Shown here piece by piece: positions 17,684 to 27,100 of a stretch of DNA of 64,000 bases. Within the stretch, counting starts at the first letter, position 1, and every line of letters starts with the position of its first letter. The stretch is from Rubricoccus marinus (GTDB lineage: Bacteria > Bacteroidota > Rhodothermia > Rhodothermales > Rubricoccaceae): NCBI RefSeq assembly GCF_002257665.1, contig NZ_MQWB01000011.1, forward strand, positions 1 through 64,000. The letters are read 5' to 3'. The notes under the pieces were generated by a model. The model did not search any database and had not been told where the DNA came from. It saw nothing but the letters and a program-made list of their open reading frames with translations. A program made the translations under genes and the position numbers.

Positions 17684-20118
17684 GGACGGTCCTCCTGTGG
17701 TGGAGGGGCGAGCGCGGGCGCAAGGTAGCGGGGAGCGGCTGGAAGGGGGGGCAGGCCGAGGCGCTGGTTCAGGCGGTCGGTGCGCTCGCCGTCGGTCTCG
17801 TCGCCGTAGAAAACGTGGGGCGTGATGAAGATGACGAGCTCGGAGCGTTGGGCGGTCTCGCGGCGGTTGCGGAAGAGGCGGCCGAGGAGGGGGATGCTGC
17901 CGAGGAGCGGGACCTTGTTGTAGGTGGCCGCCTGAGACTCCTGGATGAGGCCGCCGATGATGATGGTCTCGCCGTCTCGCAGCCGGACGGTGGTGTCGAC
18001 GGTGCGGCTGTTGATGGTGGGGGGGACGCCGGCCTCGAAGGCGCCGACGGGGCTGGAGAACTCGGGCTTGATCTCGGCGGTGACGTCGCCGGAGGCCCCG
18101 ACCCACGGGGTGATGACGAGGCTGACGTTGGCGTCGACCTTCTCGAAGCGCTCGGTCTCGACGCCGAGGCCGGTTCCGGTGGTGGGGACGATGGACTTGA
18201 GGAGGTAGTACTGGCTGGTGCCGACCGTGATGGAGGCCGTGTGGCCGCTGAGCGTGGCGATCTGCGGGCGGGAGCGGACGGTGGCCTTGCCCTCTTGAAC
18301 GAGGGCCTGGAGCTGGATGTAGAAGTCGGCGGGGAGGCGACCGATAGAGCCGAGCCCCAGAAGGTCGACGACGTCACGGGCGGCGTCGGCGCCGAGCGTG
18401 ACGTCGAAGCCTCCGCCCAGAGGTGGGCTGCCGAAGGCCCCGGTGCGCTCGCCGCTGCGGGTCGGGTCGCCGTCGACGCCAAACGAGAGGCCGAGTTGGG
18501 AGAGGTCCGAGGTGGAGAAATCCACGACGAGGGCTTCGATAAGAACCTGGGGGACGGGGATGTCGATGGCCGAGAGGACCTGGCGGACCTCATCGACCGC
18601 GTCGGCGGAGCCGGTAACGAGGATGCCGTTTTGCTCGCGCTGATCCTGCATGACCGCCCGCTGCCGGAGGGACTCGGGTAGGCGACCGATGGCGTCTGTG
18701 GAGCGGACGTGGCGGAGGCGGATGAGCTCGACGCCGTTGATGCCGCCACGCGTGCGGTCACCGACGACGAGGACGGGGCCATCGAGGCGGTAGCCGAGCG
18801 AGGTGCCACGGAGGGCGTAGCCGACGGCCTGTGCGAGGGGGATGCGACTCCACCTGGCCGTCAGGGTCCCGTCGAGCGTGCCATAGGCGACGACGCTCAG
18901 GCCTGCTTGCGCCGCGATCTCATCCAAGACGCGGGCGACAGGGGCCGACTGAGCGTCGACGCTGACGAGACCGTTTTGGACCTGGACCCAAAGGGCGACG
19001 CCGGGAGCGGGTGGACCGTACGGATCTGCGGGATCGGGGCCGCCGGGGGTGGCACGGGCGACGAGGTAGATGTCATCGCGGATGCGAAGCTCGTAGCCGT
19101 TGGTGGCGAGGAGGGCGCGGAGGCCAGACTCGGCGGGGGCGTCTTGGAGGCGGCCGGAGACCGTTCCGGAGAGTTCGGGCGGGACGAGGACGTTGAGGCC
19201 TGTGGCGCGGGCGACGGCGCGCATGGCAGCGCCGAGGTCGGCATCGTCGAGGTCGAGAGAAAGGAGGCCATCGGCGCTCCGGACGTCGAGGGCGCGGCCT
19301 TCGCCGGGGCCGAGGGCGGGACGGATGCGGAGGAGCGGGCCGGACTGGTCGAGGACGAGGCCGTACTGGTCGGCGAGGGACGCGAGGGCGTCGATGACGG
19401 GGAGGCCGACGAGCTGGACGGTGACGCGCCGCTCGATGCGGTCGTCGACGACGAGGTTGATGCCTTGCTGAGCGCCGATGGCGCGGAGGACGTCGCGGAG
19501 GTCGGCGTCACGGACATTGACCTCGTCCAGGGGTGCGAGGAGGGCGGGTGGGAGCGCGCTCCGGTCGATCTGCGCGGAGGCGGGGAGCGCGAGGAGAAGG
19601 AAGAGGAGGCCGACGAGGAGGGTGCGCACGAGCTGACCGGTACCTTGGAGAACAGGAGTGCGGACGTAGAGGTCGTAGTGTCCGTCGGGCTCGGCGCGGA
19701 GCGTGGCGGCGCTCACGAGCGGCTGGTGCGTCGGGACGGACGGGCCGATGGGTATGGCGCGGAGTCGCCCATGGACGGACGCAAGGCTGACGGCGTCGGC
19801 GTCCGGGAGGAAGCGGAAGGTGCGGACATCGAGGTCGAGAGAGGGAAGGGGTGGAGCGTCGGGTGCTGCTGCGCGGATCTCGTGGGCTGCGCGGCCGACG
19901 GCGCGGACGGCGAGGTTGGCGCCGAGCCCGAAACGGTCGCGGGCGACGCGGTAACCCAGGGTGTGGAGGCCAGCGAGGGACGAGACGCCAGAGGCACGTC
20001 CCTGCTCGGCGATCCAGGCCCAGGCCTCGGCGTAGGCGAGAAACGTGGCGGTGAGGGCGCGCTGTTCGTCTGGAGACGGCTGCAGCCGGTGTCGGGCTGC
20101 GAGCGATATGGGTGTCAC
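17680..20118 (-). CDS. gspD: Secretin (GspD/PilQ) with in-frame TnpB-like N-terminal extension
   Basis: The ORF runs from GTG 20118 for 812 aa. The secretin proper probably starts at GTG 19629 (649 aa), where a Sec signal peptide begins (VRTLLVGLLFLLLALPASAQ). STN and N-domains follow, and then the secretin core (VRSRPQIATLSGHTASITVGTSQYYL; LRDGETIIIGGLIQES; PLLGSIPLLGRLFRNR). It forms the outer-membrane channel of the machine. Residues 1 to about 155 of the long form instead resemble the N-terminal domain of TnpB/OrfB_IS605 (HRLQPSPDEQRALTATFLAY; LHTLGYRVARDRFGLGANLAVRAVGR). No stop separates them. An N-terminal DNA-binding domain before a signal peptide would be topologically odd, so two overlapping initiations are likely. 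Confidence 0.88.
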   Translation of the reverse strand: MTPISLAARHRLQPSPDEQRALTATFLAYAEAWAWIAEQGRASGVSSLAGLHTLGYRVARDRFGLGANLAVRAVGRAAHEIRAAAPDAPPLPSLDLDVRTFRFLPDADAVSLASVHGRLRAIPIGPSVPTHQPLVSAATLRAEPDGHYDLYVRTPVLQGTGQLVRTLLVGLLFLLLALPASAQIDRSALPPALLAPLDEVNVRDADLRDVLRAIGAQQGINLVVDDRIERRVTVQLVGLPVIDALASLADQYGLVLDQSGPLLRIRPALGPGEGRALDVRSADGLLSLDLDDADLGAAMRAVARATGLNVLVPPELSGTVSGRLQDAPAESGLRALLATNGYELRIRDDIYLVARATPGGPDPADPYGPPAPGVALWVQVQNGLVSVDAQSAPVARVLDEIAAQAGLSVVAYGTLDGTLTARWSRIPLAQAVGYALRGTSLGYRLDGPVLVVGDRTRGGINGVELIRLRHVRSTDAIGRLPESLRQRAVMQDQREQNGILVTGSADAVDEVRQVLSAIDIPVPQVLIEALVVDFSTSDLSQLGLSFGVDGDPTRSGERTGAFGSPPLGGGFDVTLGADAARDVVDLLGLGSIGRLPADFYIQLQALVQEGKATVRSRPQIATLSGHTASITVGTSQYYLLKSIVPTTGTGLGVETERFEKVDANVSLVITPWVGASGDVTAEIKPEFSSPVGAFEAGVPPTINSRTVDTTVRLRDGETIIIGGLIQESQAATYNKVPLLGSIPLLGRLFRNRRETAQRSELVIFITPHVFYGDETDGERTDRLNQRLGLPPLPAAPRYLAPALAPPPQEDRP

Positions 20119-20127
20119 GTGAGGGGG

Positions 20128-21543
20128 TTACGCGAGGGTGTGGCGAAGCACCTCGGATGCGGTCGTGTGACCGGAATAGAGGGCGCGCTCGGCGTTTTCG
20201 CGCAGGGAGCGCCAGCCGTCTGCGGCAGCGGCCTGACGGATCGCTCCAGGACCGGCGCCGTCGGTGATGAGCGCGGCGATGGCGTCGCTGATGGGAAGGG
20301 CCTCGGCGACGGCGATGCGGCCTGCGTAGCCGGTGTGGGCGCACGCGGTGCAGCCGTAGCCTCGCCAGACGGGACGTTCTGGCGTGGCGAAGGGGCGTTC
20401 TTCGGGGAGAAGGTCTTCCGGCGCGAGCGGGGCCCGGCACTCGGGGCAGGTGCGGCGGACGAGGCGTTGCGCGAGAACGAAACGGAGCGAGGCCGCGACG
20501 AGGTAGGGCTCGACGCCCATATCGACGAGGCGCGTGACGGCGGAGGCGGCGTCGTTGGTGTGGAGGGTGGAGAGGACGAGGTGCCCGGTGAGGGCGGCGC
20601 GGACGGCGACCTCGGCCGTCTCGCGGTCTCGGATCTCGCCGACCATGACGACATCGGGGTCTTGGCGGAGGAAGGCGCGGAGGGCCTCGGCGAAGGAGAA
20701 GCCGATCTCGGGCCGGACGGGGACCTGCGCGACGCCCTCGATCTCGAACTCGACGGGGTCTTCTACGGTGGTGACGTTGAGGGCCTGCCGGTCGATCTCG
20801 TGGAGGGCGGCGTAGAGCGTGGTGGTCTTGCCGCTGCCGGTGGGGCCGGTGACGAGGACCATGCCGTGGGGGCGTACGATGGCCTCGCGGAGGGCGCCGA
20901 GGACGTAAGGCTCGTGGCCGAGGGTGGCGAGGTCGAGGCGGACACGGTCGCGGTCGAGGAGGCGGAGGACGACCTTCTCGCCCGAGGTGGTCGGGATGGT
21001 GGAGACGCGAACGTCGACGGGTCGTCGCCCGGACGGGGTGAAACGAAGGCGTCCGTCCTGGGGACGGCGCTTCTCGGCGATATCGAGGCCAGCGAGGACC
21101 TTGACGCGGGCGATAACCTCGTCGCGGCGGTGCGGAGGGAGGTCGGCGGCGGCGTGGAGGACGCCATCCAGGCGGAAGCGGACGGCGAGGCCTGCCTCAG
21201 AGGGCTCCAAGTGGATGTCGCTAGCAGCGCGCTCTGCTGCGCCACGGAGGAACGCGTCTACAACCTGAACGGCAGATCCCGATGGGACTGTGAGGAGTCC
21301 TGCTGGTCGTAGGGTCTGGGATGTGGTCTCGCCAGAAGCCTCCGTAGACAGTAGGTCTCGAAGCTCGTGCTCAGGAGTGCCAACGGCTTCTACCGAGAGT
21401 CCCGTGAGGAAGGCGAGATCCCGAATGACCGCCTCCTCGGTGCCCTCGGGGCACGCCACCCGGAGCGATCCACTCTCGCCCGGGAGAGACACCGCACGGA
21501 GACGCCGGAGCGCATCGGGAGGAGGTGCGAGGGTGGAGATCAT
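20128..21543 (-). CDS. gspE: Secretion/pilus assembly ATPase GspE/PilB
   Basis: 471 aa from the ATG at 21543. Walker A is GPTGSGKTTTLY, the Asp box is TVEDPVEFEIEGVAQV, Walker B is DPDVVMVGEIRDRETA, and the His box is TGHLVLSTLHTNDA. Four Cys (CPEC and CTAC) bind zinc as in GspE. The N-terminal MshEN-like domain is short. It is the cytoplasmic motor and first gene of the operon, so the promoter should lie in 21544-21790, upstream of which an IS3 element now sits. There are 10 bp between its stop and the next start. Confidence 0.93.
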   Translation of the reverse strand: MISTLAPPPDALRRLRAVSLPGESGSLRVACPEGTEEAVIRDLAFLTGLSVEAVGTPEHELRDLLSTEASGETTSQTLRPAGLLTVPSGSAVQVVDAFLRGAAERAASDIHLEPSEAGLAVRFRLDGVLHAAADLPPHRRDEVIARVKVLAGLDIAEKRRPQDGRLRFTPSGRRPVDVRVSTIPTTSGEKVVLRLLDRDRVRLDLATLGHEPYVLGALREAIVRPHGMVLVTGPTGSGKTTTLYAALHEIDRQALNVTTVEDPVEFEIEGVAQVPVRPEIGFSFAEALRAFLRQDPDVVMVGEIRDRETAEVAVRAALTGHLVLSTLHTNDAASAVTRLVDMGVEPYLVAASLRFVLAQRLVRRTCPECRAPLAPEDLLPEERPFATPERPVWRGYGCTACAHTGYAGRIAVAEALPISDAIAALITDGAGPGAIRQAAAADGWRSLRENAERALYSGHTTASEVLRHTLA

Positions 21544-21854
21544 ATATGAGGTTTCTGAGACCGCGCCAGAGGCTGTGGGTGTAGAAACCAATGTGCGCCT
21601 CGCTCGAAAGCGACCGCATTACAAGCAGGTTAGAGATGCTCCACGCAGGGGTTAGAACGTCCTAGCTGCTGAGTACATCAGATCGCACCCTCTACGCCCA
21701 GCTTTCCCAACCATCCGCCATCCGAGTTCGGGCCGTCCTGCGGAGAGAGGACGCCCTATAGCTGACCGCTAGAGGCGCGCAGTTTGGGAGTGATCTGACC
21801 CTGGCCTGACGGACACGGAGTTAAGGGTTTACTCTGACCCAAGACCCCGGACCT

Positions 21855-22142
21855 ATGTCCGCTTCCAGACGCCAGTTCACGCCCGAGTACAAACGCGAGG
21901 CCGTCTGCCTCGCTGACGACCTCGGCAACTCATCTCAAGCCGCACGCGACCTCGGCATCAGCGCTAATCTGATCCACCGGAGGCGACGGCAGCTCCGCGA
22001 GGACGGATCGCGAGCGTTCCCCGGCAACGGCAACCCACGCGACGAGGAGATCGCCCGCTTGAAGCGAGAGCTTCGTCGGTCGCAGGAGCAGGTGGCGATC
22101 CTAAAAAAAGCTGTCGGTATCGTCAGCTCGCCCTCCCTGTGA
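21855..22142 (+). CDS. IS3 transposase OrfA (HTH)
   Basis: 95 aa. An HTH_Tnp_1 domain (FTPEYKREAVCLADDLGNSS, then QAARDLGISANLIHRRRRQL) is followed by a leucine-zipper-like helix (EEIARLKRELRRSQEQVAILKKA). An A7G run at 22103-22110, in codon context CTA AAA AAA GCT, is the expected site for -1 programmed frameshifting into OrfB, whose frame is open from there. OrfA alone is the regulator; the OrfAB fusion is the transposase. Confidence 0.92.
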   Translation: MSASRRQFTPEYKREAVCLADDLGNSSQAARDLGISANLIHRRRRQLREDGSRAFPGNGNPRDEEIARLKRELRRSQEQVAILKKAVGIVSSPSL

Positions 22143-23023
22143 GATCCCGCATGATCGAGGAGGAGCACGGCCGAAGTTCGGTGCGAGCGATGTGCGAGGC
22201 GATCGGCGCGACGCCGAGCGCGTACTACGCCTGGCGCTCGCGTCCGGAGAGCGAGCGGGCGCGGGCCGACCGGCGCTTGCTCGTCGAGATCCGGGCCGTC
22301 CACCGCGAGAGCCGACAGACGTACGGCGCGCTCCGGGTCCACGCCGAGCTGCGCGCTCGGGGCGTCACCTGCGGCAAGAACCGAGTCGCCCGGCTCATGC
22401 GCGAGCACGACGTCCGCGCTCGCCGACCGAAGCGGCGTCCGCCCACGGCGACCCCGACCACGCCGCTGACGCCCGTCGCGGCCAATGTGCTCGACCGCGC
22501 CTTCGAGCCCGACGCGCCCGACCGCGTGTGGGCCTCAGACATGACCTACATCGCCACCGACGAGGGCTGGCTCTACCTCTCGGTCGTGCTCGATCTGTAC
22601 TCCCGCCGCGTGGTCGGCTGGTCGGCGCAGCCATCACTCTCGCGCAACGGCCCGCTCGCGGCGCTCACGTCAGCGATCCGCGACCGCCGTCCGGCCGCAG
22701 GCCTGGTCGCGCACTCGGATCAGGGCTCGCAGTACACGTCCGACGATTACCGCGCGGCACTCCGGCGTCATGGTCTGATCGCGTCGATGAGCCGGCGGGG
22801 CAATTGCCACGACAACGCGCCGGCGGAGAGCTTCTTCGCCTCGCTCAAGTCAGACCTCCGGGGCCAGCGCTTCGCCACCCACGCCGAGGCGCGCGCGGCG
22901 CTTTTTGACTACATCGAGATCTTCTACAACCGCCGCCGCCGGCACTCGTCGCTGGGCTACCAGACGCCCGACGAGTATGAGCGGCAGTACCGCGCCCGGC
23001 AGCCCGAACTTCTAGCCGCTTGA
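22139..23023 (+). CDS. IS3 transposase OrfB (DDE integrase domain)
   Basis: 294 aa in the -1 frame relative to OrfA. An HTH_21 domain (SVRAMCEAIGATPSAYYAWRSR) precedes the rve integrase core. The catalytic DDE residues lie in WASDMTYIATDEGW (first D), HSDQGSQYTS (second D) and NCHDNAPAESFFASLKSDL (E). The full-length core and the C-terminal YNRRRRHSSLGYQTPDEYE motif are intact, so the element could be active. OrfB is made mainly as an OrfAB frameshift fusion. Confidence 0.93.
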   Translation: MRSRMIEEEHGRSSVRAMCEAIGATPSAYYAWRSRPESERARADRRLLVEIRAVHRESRQTYGALRVHAELRARGVTCGKNRVARLMREHDVRARRPKRRPPTATPTTPLTPVAANVLDRAFEPDAPDRVWASDMTYIATDEGWLYLSVVLDLYSRRVVGWSAQPSLSRNGPLAALTSAIRDRRPAAGLVAHSDQGSQYTSDDYRAALRRHGLIASMSRRGNCHDNAPAESFFASLKSDLRGQRFATHAEARAALFDYIEIFYNRRRRHSSLGYQTPDEYERQYRARQPELLAA

Positions 23024-23062
23024 CCTTAACCGAGTGTCCGCTCCAGAGGGGTCAGATCAGCC

Positions 23063-23383
23063 GTGAAGCTCCAGTTGGGGGACCTCCTGGGCTCCAAGCA
23101 GGACCTGAACCGAGTGGTAGAACTGGCACCGCACGACTTCAGAGCGTACAAACTGCTCACGGCGGCATACTGGCAGTCTGGAAACCACGGGGCAGCCCTT
23201 GTGGCTTCAGAGACTGCCGCCTATGCAGCAGGCGACCGATGCCCCGAGTGCTACACGCTGGCCGGTGTGCTGAGGATCGACGTGAGAGGCGATACCGAGG
23301 TAGGGTGCCAGCACCTGAGCAAAGCAGGAGAACTGGGAGACGAGAGCGCTTATGAGCACATACGCAGCTACTGCTCCCCGTGA
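23063..23383 (+). pseudogene. TPR-repeat fragment truncated by the IS
   Basis: The frame of 106 codons from GTG 23063 encodes at least two tetratricopeptide-like helix pairs (LLGSKQDLNRVVELAPHDFRAYKLLTAAYWQSGNHGAAL, and a third CPECYTLAGVLRIDVRG). The IS right end is 4 bp upstream, and the protein starts in the middle of a TPR. It is therefore most likely the 3' remnant of a larger gene cut by the IS. I find no matching 5' part to the left of the element. Confidence 0.6.
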
Positions 23384-23714
23384 GTCACTGGAGCCACAGC
23401 CCTCCACGGGGATGCAGGAGCCACATACAACCCACCCCGGTCAACCCCTCAATGACTTTGACCGCCAGATCACCGAGTTCAAGGCCGAAGACGATGGAGC
23501 CGGACTTCCCTTTCGAGTTCTGGCCTGAGTAGCAGGAGTGGCGGCGTTGGCTGGGTGAAACCGCCGATGTTGCCACTCTTGCCAGCTTTGCCAACTGCCA
23601 CGGAGGTTCAGCGGCGCGGCTTATGCTTCTACGGCGTCTGCCGCTATGCTGGAAGAATGAGCGCCAGAGGCCTTTTTATCGTCAGTTCCCTCCATGCAGG
23701 GCGAGCCCTGCCTC
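23384..23714. other. Intergenic region, no clear gene
   Basis: Neither strand has a convincing gene. Fragments such as QITEFKAEDDG and VATLASFANCHGG on the plus strand, interrupted by stops, could be the wreck of an AlbA/Schlafen-type or transposon gene, but the similarity is too weak to claim. One GCCAGAGGC copy lies at about 23662. Base composition shifts towards A+T at its right end, where the candidate immunity gene begins. Confidence 0.35.
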
Positions 23715-24101
23715 TCACCATTCAGCCAGTTCACGATCCGACAAAACATATCGGTATTCAAAATCATGACACACTATTCTCATCATGTTATTTTCTGCAT
23801 CATCGTATTCTCCCAGCAGCCTGATTGTTAACAAATTTTCATCCTCATCAATAATCACATCATTATACAGTACGGTGTAATCTTTTTTACTATCGTAAAT
23901 TAAACTATGATTTATCAAATTTATCGTTTCAATTATTATGTATTCATTATTTGCCACCCCGGGCCTCCACAGTTTTATGATAAGTCTTGCTTCATAGCTA
24001 GACTTTCCGTCTACGTATTGGTATATAGTTTCATATTTTTCGATTAGCGAGTTATATATATCTATTTTGCCAAAGTATGATTCACTGCCTCGATACCTCA
24101 T
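23715..24101 (-). CDS. Candidate immunity protein for the RHS toxin
   Basis: 128 aa, markedly AT-rich (for example codons ATA, TTA and AAA) in contrast to its GC-rich surroundings. It is acidic and beta-rich (YEARLIIKLWRPGVANNEYIIIETINLINHSLIY, then DEDENLLTIRLLGEYDDAENN). It starts 1 bp after the stop of the RHS gene. Position, small size, acidity and foreign composition all fit the immunity partner of a polymorphic toxin. I do not recognise a named immunity family. It would act in the cytoplasm by binding the C-terminal toxin domain. Confidence 0.7.
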   Translation of the reverse strand: MRYRGSESYFGKIDIYNSLIEKYETIYQYVDGKSSYEARLIIKLWRPGVANNEYIIIETINLINHSLIYDSKKDYTVLYNDVIIDEDENLLTIRLLGEYDDAENNMMRIVCHDFEYRYVLSDRELAEW

Positions 24102-24102
24102 G

Positions 24103-27100
24103 TTAAAATCTGCTTGGGCGACGAGCCAAACCTGGCGGCAAATCGAAGATCCTCAAATCTTTGAGGGCCGACTCAGGAATTGAATTATGCATCCCACGGA
24201 AGGGCTCACCAGCGGGAAATCTGTGAAACGCAGCCGGGTCGGCTCTCTGACCAAAGTCAACTCGGCCAATCTGGTTCCCGTTCTGATTATAAAAGTATTT
24301 GTTTCTTACCCAATTTGCCTCATCACCCACAGTTCTGATATAAGTAGAGTTGGGAACATATCCCGTAGGTGATGGAGTCGCCCTACCAACGAATGTCGTT
24401 TGGATCAGCGTTGAGTTCGAAGTATTACTTGCCGTCATCCGGGCATAAATACCCCGGGTGGCAGCGGTCCCTAGAGTATATGCTGACCGCATTGCCCCCG
24501 CCAGCAAAATCAGATCCAGCGTTACCTCTTCAACCGCTCCACTCTGGCCCGCATACCGCTCCGAGAGGGGAGCCACAGCCAGCATCTTGGTCCCACTTCC
24601 CGTGTAGTGCCAATCACCAGCCACATGATCCCCATTCACTCCATATACTGTAATCAGGCTAACACTAATCCCCCCAAACGTGGTGTATGTTCCGCTAGTA
24701 CCTATATACGAATAACCTGTCTCCTCCCAGCTTCCGCCCAAATCCTCCTGTGAGCCTACGCCGTCTCGCCACTCGTATGAGGTACATTCTCCTTCGTCGT
24801 CGGTGGCACACACCCAATCTGTCCCAGCCGGGTCAATGACAGAGACTGGATTGTTGGCTGCGTAGTGATATGGGCTCCACCCCGGATAGCTGGCGGCGTG
24901 CGGGTCCGTGGACGTGAAGCGACCGAGCGCCGCGCTGTAGTACCTTGCCCCGGCGTAGTGGAGGTTCGTCTCCTGGTCCAACTCGTGCCCGGTGAAGTCC
25001 TCCCTCGTGGGCGTCCCCTGGACGTAGACGCGGCCGGGCATCTGGAGGCCGAAGGGGTAGTAGTCCGTCACCGCTCGCGTCTGCCCCACGGTATCGACGG
25101 CGAGCCGGACGCTTCCGAGGTGGTCCGTGACGTACGCCACGCGCGCGCCAGAGGCCTCCCGCCGCCCGCCGCCGAGCGAGTGGGAGACGAGCGCGCCTGC
25201 GCCGGTGTACTCCGCGAGGTCCTCGCCGTGGGCACCTCGGACGGTGTACCGCCCGCCAGAGGCCGAGGCGTAGACGCGCTGGCCGACGCCGTCGTAGAGG
25301 TAACGCGTGGTGCCTACGTCGTTGGTGACTTGAAAGGGTAGTCCGTTGCGGCCCATGCTGTAGGAGGCGATGTCTTGCCCGACTTCTGCTCCGGTCATCG
25401 CGCCGTTGCGGTCGTAGAAGAAGATGCCTCCGGCGGGTCCGCTGCCTGTGACGGTGTTGAGGCGTCCAGAACCCGCAGTGTAGTTGTAGGTGTAGTTCTC
25501 GAGACCGGAGCGCTGACGTTGGAGCGTTTTGATGTTGCCGTCGCGGTCGTAGCTCACGCCCTGGAGGTCGTGGGTGGTGGTGTTCTGCAGGGAGCCAGGA
25601 GAGGTGCCGGAGAAGTAGTCCGCCCCTGTGAGGCGCCCGGTGGCGTCGTAGGTATAGGCGTACTTGTGCGCCAGAGGCTGCCCGGTGGGGAGGAGGGGTT
25701 GGAAGAAGGTGGCGTCGGTGATGCGGGAGTTTAGGGCATAGCCGACGGATTCGCTAAAGACCGTGGCGCCACCGCGGGTGGCCGTGATGCCGGTGAGGCG
25801 GCTGCGGACATCGTAGGTGAGCGTATTGGTGACGGTGCCGAGGGTGACGGTCTGCGTGGCGCGTCCTGCGGCGTCGAAGGTGGCGGAGGCGATGGGGTAC
25901 GGAACACCAGAGGTGGGGCTGCTCGTCGTCTCGTTGCCCCAAGAGGAGACGGCGCGTCCGAGGGCGTCGTAGGTGGCGCCGAAGTACTGCCGGTCCGCGG
26001 TCACGCCGTGCTGGTAGGCGGTCGTGAGGAGGGTGCCGAGCCGGTCGTAGGCGTAGGTGGCGCGCTTGATGCCGAGCCCTTCAAGGTAGGCGTTGTAGCC
26101 GGTGACGTTGCCGAAGTTGTCGTAGCTGTACTGGTAATAGCCGTCGTTGGGCGCCGACGCCGAGGCGCTGTTGAAGGCGACCTGGACGAGCCGCCCGAGG
26201 GGGTTGGTGACGGCGAGCCCGCCGGTGGACTTCGACGGCGTGGCGGTGTCGTATTCGTACTCCGTCCGCTCCGTCCCTGCGGTCCCGGGCCATGTGGAGC
26301 TGTTGATCTTGGTGGGATCGGTGAGCACCGAGCCGGTGGAGGAAGCGACGCCCTCGGCTTTGACGCGTCCGAAGGCGTCGTAGGTGGTGTAGAGGAGCTT
26401 GGACGTGCCTCGGCGGACGGGGTCGACGGTGAAACGGGGGCGTCCAGCGTCGTCATAGACGACCTCCACGTCGGGTGTGCCGGCGAGCGTCTCGTTGGTG
26501 GGGCCGCCCGTGCCGTCGCCGTCGAGGTCGGGCGTAACCGACCGCGTGAGTTGTCCGAGGCGGTTGTACTGGTAGGCCGACACGCGCCCTTCGGGGGTTG
26601 TCGTCGTGAGGACGCGGCCCGCGCCGTCGTAGGTGGTGCGGGTTTCCATCAGCGGCGCCGGGTCGTTGAGCGCCCTGGGGCTGCGCTGCAGGAACGGCTG
26701 GTCGGCCCCGTCGACGTACACCTGTGAGTAGAGGCCCGTCTCGTCGATGGTCGTGACGCGTCGGTAGCGGGGGATGGCTCCGGGGCCGTCCTCGAGGTTC
26801 GAGGTGTCGGTCCCGCCGTCGGGGTCTAGCGGTTCGTCTCCTTGAGCCATCATGGCGTCATCGAGGCCACCGGGGGCCGGGCTGCTGGCGAACCCTGGGG
26901 GGGGGGCGGTGCCTACCGCAGGCGTGTCGGGGCTGGTGTCGGCGAGCCCTGCGAGCGCGTAGCGGAGGGTGATGGAGGTGGCCGCGGTGCCGGTACCGGA
27001 GGGGTTGTCGATGCGGATGGGGCGCCCGCTGGGGGCGTCCTCGAAGGTCGTGCGCGTCCAGGGGGTAGACCCCGCGCCAGAGGCGTACGCGGTCCGGACG

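Larger units (their letters stand above)
21791..23059 (+). mobile_element. IS3-family insertion sequence, complete
   Basis: A 1269-bp element. Imperfect terminal inverted repeats of about 36 bp begin TGATCTGACCC at the left and end GGGGTCAGATCA at the right, with the family's TG...CA termini. They share a GGACAC core and a TTAAGG block. It carries overlapping orfA and orfB. I see no flanking 3- or 4-bp target duplication (GAG left, GCC right), so one flank may have rearranged since insertion. Confidence 0.9.

Noticed and set aside
18709-21312. 867-codon Asp/Glu/Gly-rich plus-strand ORF
   Set aside because: It lies antisense to the secretin and GspE genes, which have unmistakable motifs. Its acidic repetitive composition is a shadow effect.
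24865-25341. Plus-strand ORFs inside the RHS gene
   Set aside because: Antisense shadows of the YD-repeat coding sequence.
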